This document shows, piece after piece, positions 43,618 to 51,482 of a DNA stretch of 64,000 nt. Under the pieces are notes generated by a model. That model saw nothing but the letters and a program-made list of their open reading frames with translations. It ran no database searches and was not told where the DNA came from. The position numbers and the translations under genes were made by a program. The stretch comes from Ornithomonoglobus_A sp045612845 (GTDB lineage Bacteria; Bacillota; Clostridia; UBA1381): positions 1 to 64,000 of the forward strand of contig JAZKZV010000025.1 in NCBI GenBank assembly GCA_045612845.1, given 5' to 3'. Numbering within the stretch: the stretch's first letter is position 1; each line of letters opens with the position of its first letter.

Positions 43618-44757
43618 ATGAAGAATATAAACACAAACAAATATGTAGGTGTTGGCGTTGTGGCATTTTTACTGTATCTTGCAATACGCTATTGGGATGC
43701 TCTTTTTGGATTTGTTCTTGTTGCACTCAAGGCAGCCTCGCCGCTTATATTTGGTCTTATATCGGCATATGTAATTAACATATTGATGAAATTTTACGAA
43801 AAACACTTTTTCCCTAAATCACAGAAGAAGTCGGTAGTAAAATTACGCAGAATATTATGCCTGATACTTGCGTTTTTCAGCGTTGGAGCTATAATTGTTA
43901 TAATTTCTGTGATGATTATACCTGAGTTGGTTTCCTGTATAAGAACATTGGTAGAGGCCATGCCTAAAGCAATAAACAGTGTTTATGTGTTCTTAAATGA
44001 AAAATTCAACATAGATATGGTTATTTCGGAAAGTACAAAAGCAATCCTAAGGGGTAATTTCAACTATGAGAGATATCTTCAACAGTTTATAGAGAAGTTT
44101 GTTGGTGGTATAGGCGGTGCTATGACATCAATAACTACTGTGGTTTCGTCGGTGTTTTCAACAACCCTTACAGTCGTGGTAGGCTTGGTATTTTCTGTTT
44201 ACGTACTATCTCAAAAAGAGAGGCTTAAATGGCAGGCAGATAAGATTTTGTGCACATATGTAAAAGAAAAATATTATAAAAGAATAACATACTTCACCGC
44301 AACACTTGATAATTCGTTTAATAAGTTTATCGTGGGGCAGTGTACGGAGGCAGTAATTTTGGGTGCGCTGTGTATTTTAGGTATGACAGTATTCAGATTC
44401 CCATATGCTACGATGATAGGTACACTTGTTGGATTTACCGCTCTTATACCTATAGCAGGTGCATATATAGGTGCGATTGTAGGTGCGGTTATGATATTTA
44501 CAATTTCTCCTGTTCAGGCATTATTGTTTCTTATATTCCTTATAGTACTTCAGCAAATAGAGGGTAATTTAATTTATCCCAAGGTGGTTGGCTCTTCGAT
44601 AGGTCTGCCTGGAATATGGGTACTTGCTGCAATAACGGTTGGCGGCGGTATATTGGGAATTGGCGGTATGATTATAGGAGTACCGATTGTTGCGACTATA
44701 TATAAAATATTGCATGATGATGTAAGAAAAAGAAATGGCGAAGTTTTTGAAGAATAA
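43618..44757 (+). CDS. AI-2E family transporter
   Basis: A 379-residue polytopic membrane protein of the AI-2 exporter (PerM/TqsA) superfamily. It has about eight hydrophobic spans, with the conserved C-terminal block FTALIPIAGAYIGAIVGAV (about 276-294), LIYPKVVGSSIGLPGIWVL and GIGGMIIGVPIVATIYK. The substrate is not predictable; some members are Na+/H+ antiporters. AGGGGT precedes the ATG. It is the last gene before a convergent terminator. Confidence 0.9.
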   Translation: MKNINTNKYVGVGVVAFLLYLAIRYWDALFGFVLVALKAASPLIFGLISAYVINILMKFYEKHFFPKSQKKSVVKLRRILCLILAFFSVGAIIVIISVMIIPELVSCIRTLVEAMPKAINSVYVFLNEKFNIDMVISESTKAILRGNFNYERYLQQFIEKFVGGIGGAMTSITTVVSSVFSTTLTVVVGLVFSVYVLSQKERLKWQADKILCTYVKEKYYKRITYFTATLDNSFNKFIVGQCTEAVILGALCILGMTVFRFPYATMIGTLVGFTALIPIAGAYIGAIVGAVMIFTISPVQALLFLIFLIVLQQIEGNLIYPKVVGSSIGLPGIWVLAAITVGGGILGIGGMIIGVPIVATIYKILHDDVRKRNGEVFEE

Positions 44758-44761
44758 AAAT

Positions 44762-44798
44762 AAAGCAGTTTGGTTTTAAATTACCAAACTGCTTTTTT
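44762..44798. terminator. Terminator of the AI-2E gene
   Basis: Perfect 13-bp stem AAAGCAGTTTGGT/ACCAAACTGCTTT (44762-44774 with 44783-44795) followed by TTT. It also serves as a possible end for the convergent minus-strand gene. Confidence 0.88.
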
Positions 44799-44832
44799 AA
44801 CTGTAGCATATTACAGTTACCACAACTTTTTA

Positions 44833-45615
44833 TTATTTATATAAAAGCGGTGCATATTTGTAGAAAATATCAATAGCCTCTTTGTATTGTTCGTCAGAAA
44901 GTCGTGATTGAAGATGATTTTTTATACCTATTCTGTCGCCCATGTTATACAGACTTATAACCTCTGTGATGTCTATTTTAGATACAACAGAGAGGAATAT
45001 TGCACGTTCATGCTGAGTCATAGCCTTAAATATTTTGTTGTACAGCCCATCTTTTGTGTTGTCCTTTTCAAATGTAAGTATTTCGTCGGTGTTATATTGT
45101 GAATCTTCAGCTATTGTATCATCTTCTCTGTTTTGGTTTATTGTACTTTGCTTTTCACTATATGAATGATATGACGAAGGCTCTGCATCCGGATAATCAT
45201 TATCTGAGCGTATCATTTCTATACCGATATTTGTTCTTGTAGTACCTATAACTAAATTATCGTCTTTTCTTCGGTCATCCTCTTCCTCATTAAAAATATC
45301 ATCGATATCAATATCTGTAAATGAGTTTCTGTTTGAGGATGAGGCTTCACTTCTGCCTTCGGATGTGTATTTTCTGCTCTTTCTTAAATATGTTTTTGCT
45401 GTATATTCATCAAGTATACCCTCATCAACAAGTCTGTTTGCCAACTTGGATAATACATCCTGGTATTCGGAATCCATTAACGCTGATGATACAAACTCCA
45501 AACCAGGCTCAATATATTTTGGAACTATGTATAAATTGTATACGCTTGCACCGGTAACTGATAGTACAACCAATGCAGCAACAACAATCATAAGTATTTT
45601 TTTCCACAATTTCAT
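44833..45615 (-). CDS. Hypothetical membrane-anchored acidic protein
   Basis: Not recognised. The 260-residue protein has an N-terminal signal anchor (about 5-27), a helical region to about 85, a long charged low-complexity linker rich in Asp, Glu, Ser and Arg (about 85-185), and a helical C-terminal domain (about 185-260). The layout suggests an extracytoplasmic protein held by its N-terminus. GAAAGGAC precedes the ATG. It has its own promoter at 45650-45678 and lies beside the SpoIIQ-like gene on the same strand. Confidence 0.7.
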   Translation of the reverse strand: MKLWKKILMIVVAALVVLSVTGASVYNLYIVPKYIEPGLEFVSSALMDSEYQDVLSKLANRLVDEGILDEYTAKTYLRKSRKYTSEGRSEASSSNRNSFTDIDIDDIFNEEEDDRRKDDNLVIGTTRTNIGIEMIRSDNDYPDAEPSSYHSYSEKQSTINQNREDDTIAEDSQYNTDEILTFEKDNTKDGLYNKIFKAMTQHERAIFLSVVSKIDITEVISLYNMGDRIGIKNHLQSRLSDEQYKEAIDIFYKYAPLLYK

Positions 45616-45649
45616 CAGAAAAAAGTCCTTTCACTATTCTATATAAGAA

Positions 45650-45678
45650 ATTATATCATACAAGCAAAAAAAAAACAA
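45650..45678 (-). promoter_or_regulatory. Promoter of the hypothetical anchored protein
   Basis: Minus-strand TTGTTT (45673-45678) and TATAAT (45650-45655) are separated by 17 bp; the start codon is 35 bp downstream. Confidence 0.65.
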
Positions 45679-45750
45679 GGGGTTAGCTTATAAATTAACA
45701 AAAAATTATAATCTGAGCTTCCACTGTTTTGCTGGGTTTCATATATGTAT

Positions 45751-45793
45751 AAATCCTCCCGTAAAATACTTGGTGTAAACGAGAGGATTTTTT
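45751..45793. terminator. Hairpin downstream of the SpoIIQ-like gene
   Basis: A 12-position stem with one mismatch (45751-45762 with 45779-45790). The T-run lies on the plus strand although the gene it follows is on the minus strand. No plus-strand gene is seen to its left within 100 bp, so its polarity is unexplained. Confidence 0.55.
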
Positions 45794-45799
45794 ATAAAT

Positions 45800-46582
45800 T
45801 TAGTTAAGGTATTGTTCAGGGTTAAGCAATATATCTCCATCATACATCTCAAAATGAAGATGTGGTTTGTTTGTGTTTTCGCCCTTTGGTTCGCCGACTG
45901 TCCCTATAATATCTCCGGCCTTTACACTGTCTCCGGCTTTTATATCTTCAACAGTTCCAAGACACATATATTTTGATATAAATCCATTTTCGTGCTTTAT
46001 AGTAATTGCATTTCCGTACGCATCGGATAAAACTTCCTCAACAGTACCGTCAGCACATGCACTTATACTGCAACCTATATCTGCCGCGATATCAATTCCG
46101 TTGTGTGTACGCCAATCGCCCATTACCTCATTATATGAAAGTGTCGAGGAAAAACCCTCAAGAATTTCACCGCCGGCAGGCATATTAAAGTATGGTTCTT
46201 TTGCATTAACTATAATGGCAGTTTCTTCAATATCCGGATTGTCGAAGGTGTAGTCTGCTGATGTTTTGATACTGTAATCTATCTCGCCATTTGCGGTTAT
46301 GATGTTCTCGGGTGGTGCGGTAGGTATATAATCTGAAGTATCGTCTGTAATATCTTCTATTACAACATTATCGTTTACAGGTGTAACATCCTCATTGGTG
46401 TCGACGTCGGCGTTGCTTTGCTCAAATGACTCCACTGATGCAACATATTCCTCATCGGTCTCTTTTGTTATACTGCTTTTGTCGGAAAAAAAACCGGCAA
46501 CTCCTATTGCTAATACACAGCAGCAAAGTGCTATGTAAAAGCCCGGCAGTTTTTTTGTTGTTTTATTGTCGTCTTGTGCCAT
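45800..46582 (-). CDS. M23 (LytM) metallopeptidase-like protein, SpoIIQ-like
   Basis: A 260-residue protein with an N-terminal membrane anchor (about 9-28), a long acidic linker, and a C-terminal M23 domain with HNGIDIA and HLHFE zinc ligands intact. Size and layout fit SpoIIQ, the forespore protein of the engulfment channel, or a wall-hydrolase regulator. GGAGG lies six bases before ATG 46582; an ATG at 46594 overlaps that site. A sigma-F/G-like promoter at 46642-46670 supports a forespore role. Confidence 0.8.
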   Translation of the reverse strand: MAQDDNKTTKKLPGFYIALCCCVLAIGVAGFFSDKSSITKETDEEYVASVESFEQSNADVDTNEDVTPVNDNVVIEDITDDTSDYIPTAPPENIITANGEIDYSIKTSADYTFDNPDIEETAIIVNAKEPYFNMPAGGEILEGFSSTLSYNEVMGDWRTHNGIDIAADIGCSISACADGTVEEVLSDAYGNAITIKHENGFISKYMCLGTVEDIKAGDSVKAGDIIGTVGEPKGENTNKPHLHFEMYDGDILLNPEQYLN

Positions 46583-46641
46583 AATAACCTCCATTGTTAT
46601 TTTTTTGTGCCAAAGTATTTGTATTACTTTTGCCTATTTGG

Positions 46642-46670
46642 TATTTTAACCAAAACAAAGGCATTTATAC
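46642..46670 (-). promoter_or_regulatory. Sigma-F/G-like promoter before the M23 gene
   Basis: On the minus strand GTATA (46666-46670) is followed after 14 bp by GGTTAAAATA (46642-46651), which fits the forespore -10 pattern GGnnAnAnTR. No sigma-A pair with good spacing was found for this gene. Sigma assignment is inference. Confidence 0.45.
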
Positions 46671-46744
46671 CTTATTATGGGATATTTTTTGTAAATGCTT
46701 TGATAATACGCCATATATTTATAAAAAAATATCTTAAAAAAGTA

Positions 46745-46773
46745 TTCCCAAAAATGAAAAAGTGTAGTATAAT
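46745..46773 (+). promoter_or_regulatory. Promoter of mecA
   Basis: TTCCCA (46745-46750) and TATAAT (46768-46773) with 17 bp spacing. The -35 matches only four of six bases. Confidence 0.5.
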
Positions 46774-46793
46774 ATTATAGAGAGGTGAGGTAT

Positions 46794-47438
46794 ATGCATA
46801 TTGAAAGATTAGACCGTAATAAACTCAGAATACTGTTATCAAATATGGATTTTGAGGGTTTTTCGGTAAGTAAAAAAGAGCTTGCGACGGACAGAGATGT
46901 ACTTCGCTCCTTTATTCTTAAACTGATGGATACCATAAGTGAGGAAACAGATTTTAACCCATACAATGGTAATATAATTATACAGGCAAAGGAACATGAT
47001 GAGGGAATGAGTATTACAATAAGTAAGTCGGTATTCTCCAAAAAGTATACAAAGGAAGAATTAAAGAACGCACGTCATATTAACGCAACACCAAAAAACA
47101 AATCTGCAATTAAGAAGAGGGAACTCTTTAACATATATAAATTCAGTAACTTTGAAGATATGTGTAAAGCATTGGTTTTGGTTGATGATTTTATTCACAA
47201 AAACAGTTCGTTGTATAACTATAATGGTACATATTGCTATATGCTGGTTATAAATGACCGTTTTGCCCATGACGAAAAAAATCTTTGTAAAACCCTTAAT
47301 ATATTTAATGAGTATTCCGACTGTTCTCAAACGAGTAATATAAAGACAAATCACATAAAAGAGCACGGTAAACTTGTTGCTGAGGGAGAAAAGCTTGTTT
47401 CTATGGTGGCAGGTATAAGAAATGTTAATATTTTATGA
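46794..47438 (+). CDS. mecA: MecA-like adaptor protein
   Basis: MecA adaptors bring substrates to the ClpC-ClpP protease. The 214-residue protein begins MHIERLDRNKLRILLS and has the N-terminal MecA fold with FILKLMDTISEETDF and GNIIIQAKEHDEG. The acidic linker is shorter than in Bacillus MecA. The C-terminal half resembles the ClpC-binding domain. GAGGTGAGG precedes ATG 46794; a GTG three codons upstream is inside that site. It is a single-gene unit. Confidence 0.85.
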   Translation: MHIERLDRNKLRILLSNMDFEGFSVSKKELATDRDVLRSFILKLMDTISEETDFNPYNGNIIIQAKEHDEGMSITISKSVFSKKYTKEELKNARHINATPKNKSAIKKRELFNIYKFSNFEDMCKALVLVDDFIHKNSSLYNYNGTYCYMLVINDRFAHDEKNLCKTLNIFNEYSDCSQTSNIKTNHIKEHGKLVAEGEKLVSMVAGIRNVNIL

Positions 47439-47454
47439 CAAATCTAAAAAGCAC

Positions 47455-47483
47455 TTGAAAAACATTGGTGTTAATGGTATAAT
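47455..47483 (+). promoter_or_regulatory. Promoter of yajC
   Basis: TTGAAA (47455-47460), 17 bp ending in an extended TGG, TATAAT (47478-47483); the start is 31 bp downstream. Confidence 0.75.
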
Positions 47484-47513
47484 ATAGAAAAAACAAAAAG
47501 GAGAAATATTATC

Positions 47514-47882
47514 ATGAACTTATTTGGAATTATTGCTTATGCAGAAAGTGCAGCTAATGCTGTTCCTCAGGCACAGGGAGAAGTATCACCAATTATGGCA
47601 GGTATTGTTCAGATGTTGCCGCTTATTGCAATTATTGCGCTTATGTATTTTATGCTTATAAGACCGCAACGTAAAAAGGAAAAGGAACTAAAAGCTCAAA
47701 TCAGTAAAATGAAGGTGGGGGATAAAGTTTCCACAATCGGCGGAATTGTAGGTAAGGTTCATAGCATAAAGGATAATACTGTTATAATCGAAACAGGCAA
47801 TGTTGGAACACCTACAGAAAAAAGCTTTATTAAATTTGAGAGAGACGCTATAAAGGCAATAGAGAAAAAAATAGAAAACTAA
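47514..47882 (+). CDS. yajC: Preprotein translocase subunit YajC
   Basis: YajC is a small SecDF-associated membrane protein. The 122-residue protein has one membrane helix (about 27-48), with the signature YFMLIRPQRKKEKEL (about 44-58), and a C-terminal beta domain with VGDKVSTIGGIVGKV. No secD or secF lies near. AAGGAG precedes the ATG. The gene is followed by a terminator that contains the next gene's ribosome binding site. Confidence 0.95.
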   Translation: MNLFGIIAYAESAANAVPQAQGEVSPIMAGIVQMLPLIAIIALMYFMLIRPQRKKEKELKAQISKMKVGDKVSTIGGIVGKVHSIKDNTVIIETGNVGTPTEKSFIKFERDAIKAIEKKIEN

Positions 47883-47900
47883 TTGAGTAATTTATTTTAT

Positions 47901-47949
47901 AACCTTCTCATATATTTGTATAAAACAGATTATGTGAGGAGGTTTTTTT
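47901..47949 (+). terminator. Terminator whose 3' arm is the next gene's ribosome binding site
   Basis: AACCTTCTCA (47901-47910) pairs with TGAGGAGGTT (47935-47944, one G-U), followed by seven T residues in all (47943-47949). The 3' arm contains GGAGG, which is spaced correctly for the TTG start at 47951. Folding would both end transcription and hide this site. Confidence 0.75.
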
Positions 47950-47950
47950 A

Positions 47951-48301
47951 TTGTCATTAAGGGGAATTTTAAAGGGTCTTTTTGTAAGTGTCATAATCAC
48001 AGCAATTGTTATTTTGATTGTTTCTTTAATAATGTATTTTAGTGATGTATCAGAGAGTATTCTCTCTGTAGTTGTATATGCAGGTGTCGGAGTGGCAATC
48101 ATAACAGGGTCAGTTATATGCGCGCGTATAAGTGATTCGAAAATTTTGATTAACTGTCTTTGTTATAGTGCACTATATCTGCTGTTGCTTATTATGTGTT
48201 CGCTTATAAAAGATGGTGATGTTTTGTTTAATACACATTTTCTTGCAATAAGCGGAGCAACTTTTGCATGCGGCATTTTAGGTGCAATAGCAGGCAAGTA
48301 A
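47951..48301 (+). CDS. TIGR04086 family membrane protein
   Basis: A 116-residue protein with four predicted membrane helices covering nearly all its length, matching the TIGR04086 family found beside yajC in Clostridia; function unknown. The start is TTG 47951, eight bases after GGAGG (47938-47942), which lies within the terminator stem. No ATG in the first half fits. It probably needs read-through from yajC. Position next to yajC suggests a link to the membrane or secretion, but this is only context. Confidence 0.7.
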   Translation: MSLRGILKGLFVSVIITAIVILIVSLIMYFSDVSESILSVVVYAGVGVAIITGSVICARISDSKILINCLCYSALYLLLLIMCSLIKDGDVLFNTHFLAISGATFACGILGAIAGK

Positions 48302-48328
48302 TTGTTTTTGGTAATTTACAAAAAACAC

Positions 48329-48357
48329 TTGAATTTTATCGTAAAAAGATATATAAT
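48329..48357 (+). promoter_or_regulatory. Promoter of the PurF-like gene
   Basis: TTGAAT (48329-48334) and TATAAT (48352-48357) with 17 bp between. A hairpin AGGGG/CCCCT (48363-48383) in the leader resembles part of the repeat at 6715. Confidence 0.6.
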
Positions 48358-48429
48358 AAATAAAGGGGAGTAAAAACACCCCTACATTATGCATAAATAA
48401 TAAGCTTTTAGATAAAAAGGGGAGACATT

Positions 48430-49836
48430 ATGGGAGGAATATTTGGCGTAATTTCCAAAAGAAGTTGTGTGTTTGACTTGTTTTTTGGTATAGACTATCA
48501 TTCACATCTGGGAACAAAAAAAGGCGGCATGGTGGTCTACGGAGAAAATGGGTTTAACAGAGCAATCCATAATATTTCAAATTCACCTTTTCGTACTAAG
48601 TTCGAACGTGATGTACAAGAAATGGAAGGAAACTCAGGTATAGGTTGTATTTCAGACAATGAACCACAACCGCTTATTGTCCGCTCGCATTTAGGTAATT
48701 TTGCCATAACTACTGTCGGACGTATAGATAATATGGACGAGCTTCTGGAAATGATGTATTCAAATAGTACGCCTCATTTTCTCGAAATGAGTGGCGGTAA
48801 TATTAACCAGACAGAATTAGTGGCAGCTATTATAAACCATGAGGACAGTATTGTAAAGGGAATACAATCTGTGCAAAAGCTGATAAAAGGCTCGATGTCA
48901 ATGCTGATATTGACTCCTGATGGCATGTATGCAGCGCGCGACAGATTAGGACGAACACCAATAATTATAGGAAAGAATGACTACGGATTTTGTGCATCTT
49001 TTGAAAGTTTTGCATATTTAAATCTTGGCTATATCGACTACAAAAATCTTGGACCCGGCGAAATTGTATATATGACACCTGAAAGTGTCGAGACGGTTTC
49101 ACCTGCGGGTGAGGAAATGAAAATATGCTCATTCCTGTGGGTATATTATGGATATCCTACTTCGTGCTATGAGGGGATAAATGTAGAAAATATGCGTTAC
49201 CGTTGCGGCAAGAAGCTTGCAGACAGAGACGATATAAAACCTGATATAGTAGCTGGAATTCCGGATTCGGGTATTGCACATGCTATAGGTTATTCAAACA
49301 GGTCAGGAATACCATATGCGAGACCGTTTATAAAATATACACCTACATGGGCAAGGTCGTTTATGCCGCAAAATCAAAAGGACAGAAACGCTATTGCAAA
49401 GATGAAGCTTATTCCTGTAAAAGAGCTTATAGAAGATAAAAGTCTGCTTTTAATAGACGATTCTATTGTAAGAGGAACACAACTTAGTGAAACAACTGAA
49501 TTTTTGTATAATTGCGGAGCAAAAGAGGTTCATATAAGACCTGCATGTCCACCGATTATGTTTGGTTGTAAATATCTTAATTTTTCATCTTCCAAGTCTG
49601 AACTTGATTTGATAGCAAGACGTATTATAAGAGACCGTGAGGGAGATAATGTTTCTGACGAGGTATTAAAGGACTATGCTAATCCTGAGAGTCAGAACTA
49701 TAAAGAAATGTTAGAGGAAATACGCAAGGAATTGAAATTTACCTCATTAAAATATCATAGACTTGACGATATGATAGAAACAATAGGCTTGCCCGAGTGC
49801 AAGCTATGCACATATTGTTGGAATGGTAAAGAATAA
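48430..49836 (+). CDS. PurF-like amidophosphoribosyltransferase paralogue, no glutaminase Cys
   Basis: A 468-residue homologue of glutamine PRPP amidotransferase. The N-terminal Ntn domain starts MGGIFGVISK: the nucleophile Cys that must follow the initiator Met is Gly, so glutamine hydrolysis should be lost. The PRPP loop LLLIDDSIVRGTQ and the flanking IPDSGIAHA and HIRPACPPI are intact, and the C-terminal CKLCTYCW cysteines remain. It is not in a purine operon. It may use ammonia or bind PRPP as a regulator. GGGGAG precedes the ATG. Confidence 0.85.
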   Translation: MGGIFGVISKRSCVFDLFFGIDYHSHLGTKKGGMVVYGENGFNRAIHNISNSPFRTKFERDVQEMEGNSGIGCISDNEPQPLIVRSHLGNFAITTVGRIDNMDELLEMMYSNSTPHFLEMSGGNINQTELVAAIINHEDSIVKGIQSVQKLIKGSMSMLILTPDGMYAARDRLGRTPIIIGKNDYGFCASFESFAYLNLGYIDYKNLGPGEIVYMTPESVETVSPAGEEMKICSFLWVYYGYPTSCYEGINVENMRYRCGKKLADRDDIKPDIVAGIPDSGIAHAIGYSNRSGIPYARPFIKYTPTWARSFMPQNQKDRNAIAKMKLIPVKELIEDKSLLLIDDSIVRGTQLSETTEFLYNCGAKEVHIRPACPPIMFGCKYLNFSSSKSELDLIARRIIRDREGDNVSDEVLKDYANPESQNYKEMLEEIRKELKFTSLKYHRLDDMIETIGLPECKLCTYCWNGKE

Positions 49837-49876
49837 AATAACAAAGAGGCTGTTTACACAGCCTCTTTGTTATTTT
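49835..49876. terminator. Bidirectional terminator
   Basis: A 19-bp perfect stem (49835-49853 with 49858-49876) around TTAC, A-rich left and T-rich right, between converging genes. The stop codon of the flippase gene falls inside it. Confidence 0.95.
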
Positions 49877-51393
49877 AAAATTTTTTTTATTTCTTTAATT
49901 GACACACCTCCTGTTAAGACGAGTGTTAATATATATGCACCTCCGCAAAATACACATTTTAATGCGGTTAGGATATATACATTACTTATCTGATATTCAA
50001 GTGGCTTTTGCACAAGTATTAAAACAATAACCATCATAACAGCACTTATGGCAGGCTTTATCATCATGTCCTTTATACTGTATTTAAAGCCTATTGTTCT
50101 CTTTGCAAGAACAAGGGAGAGTATCATATAAATAAAATATGCAATATCAGCTCCTATTATAGCACCGTATATACTCATTTTGGGTATTAGCAGATAATAA
50201 AGTATCAGCTTAATAACAGAGCTTATGAGTGCGCATAAAAATGATTTTAGTATTTTTCCGGCAGATTGCATTATTGCAGTTGATATTTGCGATACACATA
50301 AAAATAATATGCAGGGTGAGACAAGCTTAAGCATGTTGGCTGAGTATGTATTATTAAAGAGTATATCGAGCATATTTTCACCCATAAAGTAAATTGCAAC
50401 TGCACAGGGCAAACTGAGAATTATGGTAAGCCTTATGGCAACAGATGAAACTTTTTTTGCTCTTTTCATGTCATTCACTGCAATGGAGCCTGCAACAAGA
50501 GGGAGTATACTTACACCTAATGTTGCTAAAATTCCCACAGGTAAATGAAAAAGGGTAAGAGCGTATCCGGTATATGCACCGTATATAAATCGTGCCTCGT
50601 CAATATTATGTCCGTAATCCAACAGAGAACCACGCATTATTGTTGTATCCATAACAGATAGCATAGAAGAAATAACAGAAGCAAACAGTAACGGTATTGC
50701 AATAGCACCTATTTGTGATAAAACAGTACGCCGCTGTAAAGGTGTGGAGTGCATGCGCTCTTTTTGGAGAAAAATATATAATGAAAACAAAATAAGAGTT
50801 GCTATTGCCTCACCTATGCTAACACCTAAAGCAGCACCGCCCGATGCCATGTGTGTGCCAAGGTTTATAAAGTGAATTGCAAGGTAAAACCCTGCCAAAA
50901 GCTTTATAATTGACTCAATAACCTGCGATATTGCAGATGGTATCATATTTGATACACCCTGAAAATAGTTTTTGTAAACACAACCTATTGCAACAAAAAA
51001 CACAGACGGAGAAATCATTTTTATGGCAAAAACAGCTCTGTCCTCTTTTAGTGCAAGAGCAAAGAAGTCTGCACAGAAATATAAAATAAGACTGCCTGCA
51101 ATTCCTATGCCAAAAAGTAATACAGTAGAAACTCTTATAACCGCGCAGACCATATCCTTTTCTTTTTTTGCGCTGTATTCCGAAACAAGCTTGGAAATTG
51201 CAAAGGGAAGTCCTGATATTACAAAGGACAAAAAAAGTATATATATCTGGAAAGCACTATTATATATTGCCATGCCCTCTTCCTTTAGTATATATGTGAG
51301 GGGAATTTTAAAAACCGCACCCAATATTTTAGAAATAATATTTGCGATCATCAATATGACTGCACCTGTAACAAAACTCTGTTTTTTAATCAA
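49870..51393 (-). CDS. MOP-family flippase, SpoVB/MurJ-like
   Basis: A 507-residue membrane protein with about fourteen helices, of the polysaccharide-exporter/SpoVB family that flips lipid-linked precursors. It begins IKKQSFVTGAVILMIANII, close to SpoVB, and has conserved SGLPFAISKLVSEY and late hydrophobic pairs. TTG at 51393 is chosen because GAGGGGTG lies nine bases before it; GTG at 51405 overlaps this site. MurJ proper cannot be separated from SpoVB by eye. It is divergent from aroA. Confidence 0.85.
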   Translation of the reverse strand: MIKKQSFVTGAVILMIANIISKILGAVFKIPLTYILKEEGMAIYNSAFQIYILFLSFVISGLPFAISKLVSEYSAKKEKDMVCAVIRVSTVLLFGIGIAGSLILYFCADFFALALKEDRAVFAIKMISPSVFFVAIGCVYKNYFQGVSNMIPSAISQVIESIIKLLAGFYLAIHFINLGTHMASGGAALGVSIGEAIATLILFSLYIFLQKERMHSTPLQRRTVLSQIGAIAIPLLFASVISSMLSVMDTTIMRGSLLDYGHNIDEARFIYGAYTGYALTLFHLPVGILATLGVSILPLVAGSIAVNDMKRAKKVSSVAIRLTIILSLPCAVAIYFMGENMLDILFNNTYSANMLKLVSPCILFLCVSQISTAIMQSAGKILKSFLCALISSVIKLILYYLLIPKMSIYGAIIGADIAYFIYMILSLVLAKRTIGFKYSIKDMMIKPAISAVMMVIVLILVQKPLEYQISNVYILTALKCVFCGGAYILTLVLTGGVSIKEIKKILK

Positions 51394-51410
51394 GTTAATT
51401 CTCACCCCTC

Positions 51411-51439
51411 TTGTATTTTATAAATATTTGTGATATAAT
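51411..51439 (+). promoter_or_regulatory. Promoter of aroA
   Basis: TTGTAT (51411-51416) and TATAAT (51434-51439) with 17 bp between and an extended TGA; the start is 44 bp downstream. Confidence 0.65.
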
Positions 51440-51482
51440 CAATTTATTACATTATATGGTAAAATGGAGGAGAAAATAATCC

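Noticed and set aside
38523..44800. A prophage or integrative element carried by the recombinase
   Set aside because: No structural, replication, relaxase or toxin genes are present. RidA and wall proteins are ordinary chromosomal genes, and no direct repeats or tRNA attachment site were seen.
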